A DNA stretch of 64,000 bases from Maridesulfovibrio ferrireducens (GCF_900101105.1 NZ_FNGA01000002.1:248001-312000), one strand, 5' to 3'. Positions 8,450 to 17,755 are shown, numbered from the stretch's first letter. Numbers and translations: made by a program. The notes: generated by a model not told the origin, from the sequence alone.

Positions 8450-9072
8450 TCTGTCCCAGAGAATCCCTCTAGTTTATAGAACATTATGGGGGTGACCACA
8501 GCTAATTGTGTTGTGGATCTTATAGATATGAACATTAAAACTGCCACTTACTATTTTCACAGGCTCCTAGAAATAATCACTCAAGAGTCCAAGAATAAGA
8601 ACTTTATTTCGGGTGAATTAAGGGTAAATGAGAGCTATTTTAGATATTTACAAAAAGACAAGAGAGGACATGTAGTAGCAAACAAAGCTCCTATTGGGGA
8701 ACCATTAAAAAAGTACGAAAGGGTATACATCGGTGATGACTAATGCAAAGAACAAAACTTTATTGCTAATTAATCAGGTAAAAAATCAACCTGATAGCAT
8801 CGTTCTCTGGCTGCTGGTGGGAATACAATGTTTGAATGTTTCTGAATTCAAGATTTTGAATCCCCATTAAAAACTATTCGCAGACAGGAACAACCACATC
8901 AATGGCATCGAAAACGTCTGGAACAAGGTAGAGCACCACATGAGACCCCATTCAAAAAAAATCCTATATTTTTAACGAAAATAAGATAATGTTTTAACAA
9001 CTGTAATCCGCTAAGTCCGTTTAACAGTTGAAAATAGATCAACCTACCTATGGTCTAGTCATCTGGTACAGA
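8450..9072 (+). mobile_element. Decayed IS1595-family (IS1016-group-like) insertion sequence
   Basis: The ends are a recognisable imperfect inverted pair: TCTGTCCCAGAG at 8450-8461 and the complement of ATCTGGTACAGA at 9061-9072. A broken transposase lies between them. The right end stops four bases before the stop codon of the GIY-YIG gene at 9076 and the left end begins just after the stop of the phosphoesterase gene. The insertion therefore sits exactly at the junction of the two cargo modules. Target duplication was not identified. Confidence 0.65.
8486..8970 (+). pseudogene. IS1595-family transposase remnant
   Basis: The first open piece (8486-8743) contains FHRLLEIITQ, SGELRVNESYF, DKRGHVVANKAP and KKYERVY. 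It matches the order GE.E.DESYFGG..KGKRGRG..GK..VFG.LKR of IS1016-type transposases, with the usual DESYF changed to NESYF. After a stop and frame change, the sequence at about 8788-8960 still reads PDSIV, VSEFK, LFADRNNHINGIENVWN, which is the conserved C-terminal block ending in the catalytic Glu. The N-terminal zinc region is missing or unrecognisable. The copy is dead from frameshifts, stops and loss of the first catalytic Asp. Confidence 0.75.
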
Positions 9073-9075
9073 CCC

Positions 9076-9948
9076 TTAATCTGTTACCAGAATAATTTGG
9101 TTAACAAACTCAAAATCAGATCCTAGCACATCGCGGCAATCAGCAGAACTAGGCAATAGGTAAGCCATACTTCTAATCATCATTTCTTCAATTTGCACAG
9201 TGAACTGAGCTAACTCACCTGGAAGCTGCTCATACCTATAAAAATCCCAGCCGGGTATATTTTTCCGATCAGCCCTAAGTCGTATCACAAGGTTATCTGC
9301 CTTCCCAACGTAAATTTTTTTACTCATGGAATCCAACAAGAAATATATTACATTTTGAACAATAAGCTCGGTATCCAATTCACACTTAGGCTTCCATTTG
9401 CAACCATATATTCTTGACAGTTTCCCACGAACTTCATCATCTATTTCTTTGACTTTTGGAGAAGAAACAATCCGCTTGAACAACTCAGGGAAAATAGGTT
9501 TTTGAGAATAATGCTCAGTGAAAATGAACATTTTTAAATCACAATCGAATTCGATATCTAAAAATTCCCAGAATGGTATCTCAGATTCTATTTCACTCTT
9601 TCCCCCTTCCCCGCGCAATCTTCTTTCTATATCGCGCATGTATGACATAAGATAAGTTTTCTTTAATTCCGTAGCCAACTCATCGCCAAACCAAAGAGCG
9701 GGAACAAGACGCTTAAGGCCAGCCTTGCGGTAAGTTACATTCCCAAGATAATATTTCTCTTTAAATTTAATTTTTACTACTGAGTCAGAAGACTTTATCG
9801 ACCTTACAGTTCCAAACTGTTCCTCAATACACCACAAATCGCAAACCCAGCCCGGAATTGCCGTTCCACGATGTTCAAACAAGGAAGAATCGACCTTTTT
9901 TCGCCACAAAGGAAAATCAATATTAGAACGTTCTGCTTTCATTGTCAT
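9076..9948 (-). CDS. GIY-YIG-like nuclease domain protein of the phosphorothioation cassette
   Basis: The product has 290 residues. The first ~190 residues are not a domain I know. Residues ~199-260 carry a GIY-YIG-like core: VIYFL (200-204), KIYVGKA (211-217), R223 and an acidic helix at E254/E255 (VQIEEMMIRSM). The usual GIY triplet is VIY and YIG is YVG, as in many diverged members. The catalytic Arg and Glu appear to be present, so nuclease activity is plausible. The gene is divergent from the DUF4007 gene across a ~420-bp gap. A second GIY-YIG protein lies at the other end of the cassette. It may be the restriction component that reads modification state, which is inference. The start has no clear Shine-Dalgarno and may lie one Met later. 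Confidence 0.65.
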   Translation of the reverse strand: MTMKAERSNIDFPLWRKKVDSSLFEHRGTAIPGWVCDLWCIEEQFGTVRSIKSSDSVVKIKFKEKYYLGNVTYRKAGLKRLVPALWFGDELATELKKTYLMSYMRDIERRLRGEGGKSEIESEIPFWEFLDIEFDCDLKMFIFTEHYSQKPIFPELFKRIVSSPKVKEIDDEVRGKLSRIYGCKWKPKCELDTELIVQNVIYFLLDSMSKKIYVGKADNLVIRLRADRKNIPGWDFYRYEQLPGELAQFTVQIEEMMIRSMAYLLPSSADCRDVLGSDFEFVNQIILVTD

Positions 9949-10367
9949 AATCGGATGTAAAAGTTATAAAAGGACTAAACATTTCATGAAGGATCTCAAT
10001 AAGCAGTAATATATGAAAATTGCCCGAAATATACAATAAATCGACCCGCAAAAAATTAACGAATTCAACATTATTTGCAAGTAACAAAAAAAGAAGTGCT
10101 AACAATCTTTTTTCAACTCGCAATTGGATTAATGTTTATCTAAACTAAACACGCCTTTAATGAATAAAATCTATAATTTTAAGAACTTAACGACAATAAT
10201 CCGGATAAAAGGCTAAAAAAATATAAATTTAACGTTGATTAAGCACTAGGTTCAGTGTAGGCATTTTGAATCTGGTGAAAACTCTGAAAGATTCACCAGA
10301 ATGGCATTTCTTATTTTTTTGCTCAACAGTTCTATATATTTTTAAGAATCATAAATTTAACCAATTA
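9949..10367. promoter_or_regulatory. Divergent intergenic region of the phosphorothioation cassette
   Basis: AT-rich sequence separates the minus-strand GIY-YIG gene and the plus-strand DUF4007 gene. It must hold both promoters. An in-frame extension of the DUF4007 frame to a TTG at 10266 exists but reads as a hydrophobic stretch foreign to the family, so I treat it as non-coding. No clean operator or hairpin was found. Confidence 0.4.
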
Positions 10368-11282
10368 ATGGCACATAATATGAGATTTAATTTTGACAAG
10401 TCGGCTTTTGGTCGACATGAATCTTTTGGATTAAGATACGGATGGCTGACTAAAGGATTTAATGCATTCCAAGAAGACCCTAGTGTTTTTGAGAACGAGG
10501 ACGCCACGGTTATCCTTGGAGTCGGTAAAAACATGGTTAAGTCCATCAAAAATTGGCTTTTCTCTGCAAATTTGATTTCTAGAGAAGTGAATGGAATTTG
10601 TGCAACTGATATTGGAAAACTTCTTTTTGGAAAAAAAGGATATGATCACTATTTAGAAAATGAAGGCACTATTTGGTTACTGCATTGGCTTTTAGCGACA
10701 AATGCTGAATCTTCTACTGTATTCTATTGGTTTTTTAACCTATTCCATAGGACTGAGTTTAAAAATGATGACATTCTAAAGTCCTTAGAACAATTTGTTG
10801 AAAGTGATTTAAAAGCAAACTACTCTCATAATACTCTTAAACAAGATATACAAATACTTTTAAGGATGTACTCTCATACTAGGGAAAGTGGCAATAATGA
10901 GCATTTAAAAGAGCTAGATTGTCCTCTTTCTAGCCTACAACTTATAGCCTACTATAAAGACGCTAAATCTTACCAATCAAAAATAGAAAAAAGGGATCAT
11001 ATTCCTTTAGGTATATTTGGATATGCGTTGCTAGATGTATTCTCTGCGATGAATTTCAAAGAAATACCTTTAGAAAAGCTCATCTATAACCAAGATGGTT
11101 ACGCTACCATTGGTTCAATTTTTCGCTTATCTGAAAATGGATTTATTTATCACGTTGAAAAATTAATGGCGGCCATGCCAAATGTTTTTGAATACAGTGA
11201 GTCCTCAGGGCTACGACAGCTCTATCTTTTAGATGAGAAAATTTCTAAATACGACCTCCTAAAATGGCATTTTGACCAGTAA
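10368..11282 (+). CDS. sspB: DUF4007 protein, SspB-like
   Basis: The product has 304 residues from the ATG at 10368 (next Met at 10380). The opening FDKSAFGRHESFGLRYGWL is the family hallmark. It continues with KGFNAF and ATVILGVGKNMVKSIKNWL, where the LGVGKNMV motif is characteristic of DUF4007. DUF4007 proteins occur beside PAPS-reductase-like and large ATPase genes, and the SspB component of single-strand DNA phosphorothioation (SspABCD) is of this type. In this cassette it is the first of three tightly joined genes. Known family work assigns SspB a DNA-binding or nicking role in inserting sulphur into the backbone. The start is uncertain: neither candidate Met has a good ribosome site. 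The SspB equation is from knowledge of the family and has not been checked by search. Confidence 0.75.
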   Translation: MAHNMRFNFDKSAFGRHESFGLRYGWLTKGFNAFQEDPSVFENEDATVILGVGKNMVKSIKNWLFSANLISREVNGICATDIGKLLFGKKGYDHYLENEGTIWLLHWLLATNAESSTVFYWFFNLFHRTEFKNDDILKSLEQFVESDLKANYSHNTLKQDIQILLRMYSHTRESGNNEHLKELDCPLSSLQLIAYYKDAKSYQSKIEKRDHIPLGIFGYALLDVFSAMNFKEIPLEKLIYNQDGYATIGSIFRLSENGFIYHVEKLMAAMPNVFEYSESSGLRQLYLLDEKISKYDLLKWHFDQ

Positions 11283-11283
11283 A

Positions 11284-14200
11284 ATGACGATGAATATAAA
11301 TATCGATAGAAACTATACCAGATCTGTAAATATTAGCCGTGATGCAGAATCAAGCTGTCTATCCCGTGAATACATCCCGACAGCTAGATCATTATACACG
11401 CTTGACCGCATAGCGAAAACAATTTCCTTTGAAGATACACCACGATCATGGACACTAGTTGGTCCCTATGGAGCAGGAAAATCTTCCTTTGGGTTATTCT
11501 TGGCATCATTACTTGGAAATTCTGAAGCCCGGGTTTCCGTTGAAGCAAGAAAACAGCTCGTCTCCGTTTCCCCAGAACATAGCTCGGCTTTTCTGGATAA
11601 AACGACAAGTGGAAAGGGGTTCCTAACAATAATTATAACAGGAAGCTCTGAACCTTTTTCAAATAATTTTTTTCGCTCCATGCAGCAAAGCGTGAAAAAC
11701 TATTGGGCTCCAATCACTGGCCCAAGACCCCAAATATATAAAAGTATTTTAGAAACAAAAACCACACCGACCTCGTCTAAAATAATCTATTTTTTAGAAC
11801 AATTGAAAATTGAACTATCTCAAAAAGGAAGTAAAGGAATACTAATTCTAGTTGATGAATTGGGTAAATTTCTTGAATACGAAGCCCGTCACAAAACGGA
11901 TAATGACATTTATCTTCTGCAAGAACTAGCTGAATATGCGCATAAAGGCTCTGAAGTTAATACCTACATTATAACACTCACTCATCAAGCTTTTGATCAA
12001 TACGTATCCAGTGGGAATAAAAGTCAACAGGAAGAATGGGCCAAAATTCAAGGTAGATATGAAAACATTCCCTACATTGAACCTGTCGACCAAACTCTCA
12101 AAATTGTGGCCAAAGCAATACAGTCTACAGCAGACCTTAATAGTGAGCTTACAAACGAAATAAACTCAGCGGTTTCTGCAATTTCTGAAATCAAGGCGCT
12201 CCCTATAGGGCTTGATCACGAGGCTGCAAACAAACTTTTTGAGAGCTGCTATCCACTTCATCCTCTTACAGCCATATTACTTCCTCTGCTTTGTCAAAAG
12301 GTAGCTCAAAATGAACGAACCCTATTCAGTTTTCTTGGCAGCGATGAGCCTTTTGGATTTAAATACAACCTCCAAAACCATCTAGAAACTGAAGGATTTA
12401 TATATCCTTGGGCAATCTATGATTATTTTATTGCAAATCAATCTGCCACAATATTTGACCACTTAACACACCGTCGTTGGGCAGAGGTCGTATCAGCCCT
12501 TGAAAGGCTCGGGGATGCTCGACCTTCAGAAATAAACTTACTTAAGACTATTGGTCTGATTAATATAATTGGAGCGCACGGAGCTATCAAAGCTTCAGAC
12601 AATTTACTGCGTGCAGCTTCCCCTCATAATACTCTGAACTACGGACAAGACATCACGGCGCTACAGGGAAAATCACTAATACAATTTAGAAAATTTAATG
12701 AAGAATATCGAGTCTGGCAGGGAAGCGATTTTGATATAGAAACAGCAGTAGATGAGGAACTAAGCCAAATTAAAGGATTCGATCTTCCTGCGAATCTAAA
12801 CTCTCGCAATGTGCTACCAGCAATTGTTGCGAACAGACATTCAATCACAACAGGAACCTTTAGATTCTATTCGGTCTACTTTGCAGACAAACACTCTGCT
12901 TCAAAAATTAACAATGATAATTCCCCTAAAATCATCTATTTTCTTACGTCTGATAAAGAATCAAGTTCAAAGGAGTTTACAAAACTAGCTGCTAAACTCG
13001 ATGATATGACAGTTTTAGCTTTATGCGATAATTATGATGATATTCATAAAGCAGTAAGTAGAGTCATCGCCCTAAGGCGAGTACGCGATAATAGAAATGA
13101 ATTAAACTCAGACCCCGTATCTTTGCGTGAATTTAAAGACAGCCTAATTGCAGCAAGGGACTATGAAGATTCTCTTCTCATCCAGCTGATTAAAAATCCT
13201 GAGCAATACCGTTGGACATGGAAAAATAAAAAATTATTGATCGCAACGACAACAGATTTTCAAAAAAAACTTTCAAACATTCTTTCTGAAGTTTATAATT
13301 TATCCCCAACCATTAAGAATGAATTAATTAACAAACAAAATCCATCTGCTCAGGCTTCCACTGGTCGCAATAGGCTCATTGCAGCCATGTTTAAAAATGA
13401 AAACCAAGAAAACTTAGGAATTATCAAATACCCCTCCGAAAGAAGTATTTATGATGCAGTCTTAAAAGCAACTGGCTTGCACAAAAAAGCGGGTGACTCC
13501 TGGGAATTTGGACCGCCATCAAAAAAAAATGACCGGTACAACATCCTTCCAGTTTGGAATAAAATCCAACACTTCTTAGAAGAAACTGAAGATAAACCCA
13601 GACCTTTTACAGATCTTAACTTCGAATTATCAGCACCTCCCTTTGGAATAAAAGAAGGGGTTCTGCCTATCTTATACGCCGCTGCGTACTTATATAATAG
13701 ATCGGAAATAGCTTTGTATGAAGATGGTAAATACCTGCCATTGCTACAGCCAAGCCGTTACGAACTCTTTATAAAAAGAATGGATCTATTTTCCGTTCAA
13801 CTCTTCAAGCTTTCAGGGGCAAATGAATCTTTATTCAGACAGTATGGCAAAGCATTTTTTAACGGCAACTCTCCCACGGACCTGCAGGCAATTGCTAGGC
13901 CCTTTGCAATGCTTATGCATAATTTACCGGAATATTCAAAAAAAACAGAATCACTACCTCAAAAGGCAATTCAAATACGAAAAGCATACTTTGAAGCCCC
14001 ATCTCCAGAAGAATTATTCTTCAAGAGACTACCAATCGCCTGTGGATATGAGAACTTAACCACTACCCCTGATCAATTAAGCTTTTTCACCAAAGAACTA
14101 ATTGAAGCACTACGAGCCCTAAAGTATGTATACCAAGATCTACTTAAAGATCTTCAAGCATCCCTTTGCCAAGCTTTTAAAATAAAGCAGACAGAACCGG

Positions 14201-14685
14201 AAGACATTCGACATGAATTTCAGAATAGATTTCAGCATGTTGAACGCAACACAGTTAACACTAATAGCATTAAAACATTTATAAAATGTTTGATTGCAAA
14301 AAAGAACACAAATGAACAATGGATTGAAAGCGTGTTCTCCTTAGTTGCGCAAAAACCGTGTGCCAAATGGATAGATTCGGATGTAAGCAAAGCTAGTTTC
14401 GAATTGTCTAAATATTCTACAAAACTTTTAGATCTTGAAAAACTCTGTTTTAAACAAGCTCAAAATAAAGATAAAAATATTCGGACAATTTTACTTAAAA
14501 CGGTCGAACCAGGACAAAACGAACTTGATCAAGTTATTTGCATTGATTCCGATACTGAAAGATCGATTGAACTAGTGAAAAAATCTCTCAACAACGCACT
14601 ATCAAGCTTATCTTCAGATTCACTGAAATTAGCGGTATTAACTGATCTAGTAAATGATCTGTTAAAACAATGCGGAGAAGAATAA
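11284..14685 (+). CDS. sspC: Large P-loop ATPase, SspC-like
   Basis: The product has 1133 residues from the ATG at 11284, one base after the stop of the upstream gene (TAAaATG), which implies translational coupling. Numbering from that Met, Walker A is GPYGAGKS at ~60-67 and Walker B is LILVDELGKF at ~187-196. The ATPase domain fills about the first 400 residues, and the remaining ~700 are mostly helical with no domain I recognise. Its position between DUF4007 and the PAPS-reductase-like gene fits SspC, the ATPase of the SspABCD phosphorothioation machinery. Large AAA-like ATPases of BREX (BrxC) are a more distant alternative. No PglZ, PglX or BrxL gene is nearby, so BREX is unlikely. Confidence 0.75.
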   Translation: MTMNINIDRNYTRSVNISRDAESSCLSREYIPTARSLYTLDRIAKTISFEDTPRSWTLVGPYGAGKSSFGLFLASLLGNSEARVSVEARKQLVSVSPEHSSAFLDKTTSGKGFLTIIITGSSEPFSNNFFRSMQQSVKNYWAPITGPRPQIYKSILETKTTPTSSKIIYFLEQLKIELSQKGSKGILILVDELGKFLEYEARHKTDNDIYLLQELAEYAHKGSEVNTYIITLTHQAFDQYVSSGNKSQQEEWAKIQGRYENIPYIEPVDQTLKIVAKAIQSTADLNSELTNEINSAVSAISEIKALPIGLDHEAANKLFESCYPLHPLTAILLPLLCQKVAQNERTLFSFLGSDEPFGFKYNLQNHLETEGFIYPWAIYDYFIANQSATIFDHLTHRRWAEVVSALERLGDARPSEINLLKTIGLINIIGAHGAIKASDNLLRAASPHNTLNYGQDITALQGKSLIQFRKFNEEYRVWQGSDFDIETAVDEELSQIKGFDLPANLNSRNVLPAIVANRHSITTGTFRFYSVYFADKHSASKINNDNSPKIIYFLTSDKESSSKEFTKLAAKLDDMTVLALCDNYDDIHKAVSRVIALRRVRDNRNELNSDPVSLREFKDSLIAARDYEDSLLIQLIKNPEQYRWTWKNKKLLIATTTDFQKKLSNILSEVYNLSPTIKNELINKQNPSAQASTGRNRLIAAMFKNENQENLGIIKYPSERSIYDAVLKATGLHKKAGDSWEFGPPSKKNDRYNILPVWNKIQHFLEETEDKPRPFTDLNFELSAPPFGIKEGVLPILYAAAYLYNRSEIALYEDGKYLPLLQPSRYELFIKRMDLFSVQLFKLSGANESLFRQYGKAFFNGNSPTDLQAIARPFAMLMHNLPEYSKKTESLPQKAIQIRKAYFEAPSPEELFFKRLPIACGYENLTTTPDQLSFFTKELIEALRALKYVYQDLLKDLQASLCQAFKIKQTEPEDIRHEFQNRFQHVERNTVNTNSIKTFIKCLIAKKNTNEQWIESVFSLVAQKPCAKWIDSDVSKASFELSKYSTKLLDLEKLCFKQAQNKDKNIRTILLKTVEPGQNELDQVICIDSDTERSIELVKKSLNNALSSLSSDSLKLAVLTDLVNDLLKQCGEE

Positions 14686-14686
14686 A

Positions 14687-15499
14687 ATGACTTCGGAAAA
14701 AGCTGTTAGACATATACTAGGAATTTCTGGAGGGAAAGATAGTGCAGCTTTAGCTATCTACCTAAAAGAAAAAGGGATTAACCCCAATATTGAATACTTC
14801 TTTTTAGACACAGGAGTGGAGCTACCAGAGGTTTACACCTTTATAGATAAAATGGAAGCTTACTTAGATGCTGAAATCATAAAACTTGGCAGTGAAAATA
14901 GCTTTGAAGATCACCTAAAGATGCAAGTTAAAATGTTCCAGCATGAAAACTTTCTTCCGTCACCGATAGCTAGATGGTGCACTAAAGTGATGAAAATACA
15001 GCCTCTAGAAAAATTCATGGGGAATGACAACGTTGTTAGCTACATAGGCATTCGTGCGGATGAAAAACGTATTGGATATGTGGCTAAACAAGGAAGTAAT
15101 GTAACTCCAGTCTATCCATTTAAGGAAGATGGAATCGTGAGAGATGATGTTTTCAGAATATTAAGAGAAACAGTTGGAATACCTGAATACTACAAATGGC
15201 GTAGCCGCTCTGGATGTTACTTCTGTTTTTTTCAAAGACGAGATGAATGGATAGGATTGCACGAGCATCATCCTGGCTTATTTAAACAAGCTATGGCCTT
15301 TGAAAAAATTGATCCAGAAACAGGTAAAAAATATACTTGGGTTGAAGGCGAAACTTTGAAAGAGCTCCTTGCTCGTAAAGATGAAATTTTAGCAAAAAAA
15401 CCAGAACATAATCCAAATATTTCCTGGCAAGAGGCTATAATCGAAGATATTGACAATGATGAATATGACGATCAAGCTTGCATGATTTGTAGTTTGTAA
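14687..15499 (+). CDS. sspD: PAPS-reductase/ATP-pyrophosphatase-like protein, SspD/DndC-like
   Basis: The product has 270 residues. The PP-loop SGGKDS lies at 14-19. The sequence continues FFLDTGVELPEVY, a Cys at RWCTKVMKI (C98), GIRADEKR at 121-128 and GCYFCFFQRRDEW (C177, C180). An extra CMIC pair at the extreme C-terminus (265-268) may complete an iron-sulphur site. DndC and SspD adenylate or activate the DNA backbone so that sulphur can be inserted. The ATG lies one base after the ATPase stop, again TAAaATG, so all three genes form one translationally coupled operon. No cysteine desulphurase (SspA/DndA) is encoded here; a chromosomal IscS probably supplies sulphur, as is known for Dnd in E. 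coli. Confidence 0.82.
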   Translation: MTSEKAVRHILGISGGKDSAALAIYLKEKGINPNIEYFFLDTGVELPEVYTFIDKMEAYLDAEIIKLGSENSFEDHLKMQVKMFQHENFLPSPIARWCTKVMKIQPLEKFMGNDNVVSYIGIRADEKRIGYVAKQGSNVTPVYPFKEDGIVRDDVFRILRETVGIPEYYKWRSRSGCYFCFFQRRDEWIGLHEHHPGLFKQAMAFEKIDPETGKKYTWVEGETLKELLARKDEILAKKPEHNPNISWQEAIIEDIDNDEYDDQACMICSL

Positions 15500-15503
15500 T
15501 TTA

Positions 15504-15544
15504 TTTGTCAGCGAGCAATATTGCAAAGCTTGCCCGCTGACAAA
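15504..15544. terminator. Bidirectional terminator between convergent operons
   Basis: Arms TTTGTCAGCG (15504-15513) and CGCTGACAAA (15535-15544) surround a 21-nt loop. The hairpin sits in the 51-bp gap between the convergent ends of the PAPS-reductase-like and DGQHR genes. T-rich or A-rich sequence on both sides suits termination in either direction. Confidence 0.65.
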
Positions 15545-15550
15545 AGTTGC

Positions 15551-16822
15551 TTAATTATCGAAGTTATCTTTAACCAAATCATCATAAGCAATAGGATATT
15601 GCTGCCCCCTAACTTCTTGAAACTCTTTTCTCGCATCCTTAATACTCTGCTTACTTCTTGGGGCAATATGAGCCAATAATATTTTAAAAAGTAGGTTCGA
15701 GTTATCTTTTCCAGACAGCATTTTTTTCGGAGGAGCAAAAACCGAAATCCATGGGGCTTGTCCAATTCTCCACTCTAAAAGATTCAACTTTTGCATTGCA
15801 TCTTCCCATGAAATATCGCCTCCTCCTACTGCGTGAGCTAAGACTTCACAGACTGCATTCTGGACTACTGGCCGCGTAAACGCATGCCCCTCGTATTCCT
15901 TATCTTTAGGGGCACGTAATTCTTTTGCAGACGAAACATTCATAAAAAGATTAGCAACATCTCCACAATTCTTCATTAAATCATCAATTTTTATCGATAG
16001 CTTGGAATATGCGTTTTCTAAAACTTCGGGTGAAGGTCTTTGAGAATCATTCTTGACTGTTACAGGTAAATCAAATGCTAAACTCTTTAAACATTTATAT
16101 AATGTCATGATAGAGGTAAAAGAAAATTTATCACTTGGGGAAACACCAGGAGGGGCAATCTTCAACTCCCCGTCACTCCCAGATTTTGTAATAACTTTAA
16201 CTCGTTGGGATTCTTTAAAAAAAGGATGTTCTTCGAGAAATCTTCTCGTAATAATAGCAATACCATCATCTTCATCCAAGACTATGTTTTCAGATTTACT
16301 TGTAATTTTGGCGTTACGATTGATATTAGTAAAAAGCCTTCTCGTTCGGACTCTTCCTTCTGTTGATTCCATATGAGAAACAAGCAAAACACAAATATCT
16401 TCACGCCCGAGCTCTGGATTAAGCATTACAGCATCTTTAATAGCCTTCAATCTATGTTGGCCATCTAACGCAAAATAATTCTGCGTACCATCAAAAGTAA
16501 GTATTCCAAAATTTCTATCTAACCCCTCTAAAGCATTTTCTCTATCTTCAATTTGTACAGCCATATATTGAGGATCTCCTCCCCAGGCAGCAATAATGAG
16601 AGATCCTAGAAAACGATGGTCAGATTTAAGTAAATAGTCTTTAATATCTGCCGTCCTGCTAGTTAGGCCCCTTTGAAGCAATTTGTTGAGCTCACTATTT
16701 CCGTTTAACTCATGTGCAAAGTTTACCTGCCGTGCAACCTCAGCATATTTCATCTGACATATGTAATAATTCCAGTCTCCGACTTTTGCCTTAAATGCTG
16801 GAATGAATGTTTTATTAGCCAT
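15551..16822 (-). CDS. DGQHR-domain protein (DndB-related)
   Basis: The product has 423 residues from the ATG at 16822, which has AGGAGA placed 4-5 bases upstream; an in-frame earlier start at 16873 would overlap the preceding gene. The signature YFALDGQHRLKAI places DGQHR at 120-124. Other family features are VRTRRLFTNINRNAK and the acidic LDEDDGIAIITRRFL stretch. DGQHR proteins include DndB, a regulator of Dnd phosphorothioation, and the motif recalls the DGQR site of the SspE effector's nucleotide-binding domain. No HNH (DUF1524) domain follows, so this is not SspE itself. It is transcribed from the upstream GIY-YIG gene with an 8-bp gap and converges on the sspBCD-like operon. Confidence 0.78.
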   Translation of the reverse strand: MANKTFIPAFKAKVGDWNYYICQMKYAEVARQVNFAHELNGNSELNKLLQRGLTSRTADIKDYLLKSDHRFLGSLIIAAWGGDPQYMAVQIEDRENALEGLDRNFGILTFDGTQNYFALDGQHRLKAIKDAVMLNPELGREDICVLLVSHMESTEGRVRTRRLFTNINRNAKITSKSENIVLDEDDGIAIITRRFLEEHPFFKESQRVKVITKSGSDGELKIAPPGVSPSDKFSFTSIMTLYKCLKSLAFDLPVTVKNDSQRPSPEVLENAYSKLSIKIDDLMKNCGDVANLFMNVSSAKELRAPKDKEYEGHAFTRPVVQNAVCEVLAHAVGGGDISWEDAMQKLNLLEWRIGQAPWISVFAPPKKMLSGKDNSNLLFKILLAHIAPRSKQSIKDARKEFQEVRGQQYPIAYDDLVKDNFDN

Positions 16823-16830
16823 AATTTCTC

Positions 16831-17397
16831 CTAAAAAGCTGGAACTGGAGGTTTTAATCGCACCTTTGGACATTGCGAATTTAGGGGGGGAGAGAGAAGG
16901 TCAATCAACCTACTTTCTAAATACTCTATTGCCTTAACATCTTTAACAACTGTATACCAATAAAACATAGGTCTTAACTGCATATACTTATTAAGCTTAT
17001 CGCGCCTATTGTCGGGATTATCATCCCATAACAACTCAAACTTATCATTAAAATATTTCTTGTATTCCTGATTATAGCGAGAAGAAAGAGATTTCTCTGC
17101 TTTGCCAACATACAAGATCACTTTGGTCCGCTCTATATTATCCTCAAACTTCAATTGAACTAATGGGCTCCATACAAACATATACAACCCGGGAGCATTT
17201 GGAAGAAGATTATGAAGGCAACTTGTAGCCTTTTCAGTTTTCCATGTAGTACACTGGTCAATTAAAGTACTAGAGAGCGTTTTACAAAGGTCAAAATTAA
17301 TTAATTTATCGATTGAACATGACATAGGCAACGTCGGAGCTGCAAAATCTGAGTAATGTTGAATCATTTGTCTAAGTCGTTCGTTATCAAAATCCAT
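16831..17397 (-). CDS. Small GIY-YIG nuclease-like protein
   Basis: The product has 188 residues. The GIY-YIG core occupies residues ~66-175: APGLYMFVW (PGLYMF at 69-74), VILYVGKA (93-100), R107 in SSRYNQ, and a catalytic-type Glu at E161 within YLESRLIDLLSPPLN. The ending PPLN is typical of GIY-YIG domains. All key residues seem to be present, so an active nuclease is likely. It leads a two-gene unit with the DGQHR protein. Together with the 290-residue GIY-YIG protein it could form the restriction arm of the cassette. Which substrate it cuts, modified or unmodified DNA, cannot be told from sequence. Confidence 0.75.
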   Translation of the reverse strand: MDFDNERLRQMIQHYSDFAAPTLPMSCSIDKLINFDLCKTLSSTLIDQCTTWKTEKATSCLHNLLPNAPGLYMFVWSPLVQLKFEDNIERTKVILYVGKAEKSLSSRYNQEYKKYFNDKFELLWDDNPDNRRDKLNKYMQLRPMFYWYTVVKDVKAIEYLESRLIDLLSPPLNSQCPKVRLKPPVPAF

Positions 17398-17689
17398 AAT
17401 ATTTTTTCCGCATCTACCTGTTAAAACTCAACTGTGAAATACTTTTTTTCTGTCTCATTTTCATTTTTTTGCTTTCACTGCTGAAAAAACTATTCTTAAA
17501 ACATAAAATAGATCAAATAGGCCTCATCGCCCCTAAAATCACCAAAAAAATCTAGTATATCGATTAATCATAATGTGAATTTGAAGATTAACCAAACACC
17601 ATTATAAAAGCAATATTATCACAGAATTAATAGGTATTTTGTTTCAAAACTCCACTAACTACTTGACCTTGACGGTACAGAATAAGGGA

Positions 17690-17755
17690 AGACGTCAACA
17701 TCCAGGAAAACTCTACTTTCGGGTAACACTAACTTGGGGAGGTTTACACTATCAT
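17690..17755 (+). mobile_element. Short IS3-type 3'-end remnant (copy 1)
   Basis: The stretch ending CTACTTTCGGGTAACACT and GGGGAGGTTTACA closely matches the end of the transposase fragment at 24140-24276 outside the island. In the matching frame it has two stop codons. Only the terminal ~50 bp remain. The rest of the gap 17398-17875 shows nothing I can support; a 63-codon frame at 17734 is probably chance. Confidence 0.5.

Noticed and set aside
9076-17397. BREX or DISARM system
   Set aside because: Neither PglZ, PglX, BrxL nor DrmA/B-type genes are present; the DUF4007-ATPase-PAPS-reductase order fits Ssp-type phosphorothioation better.
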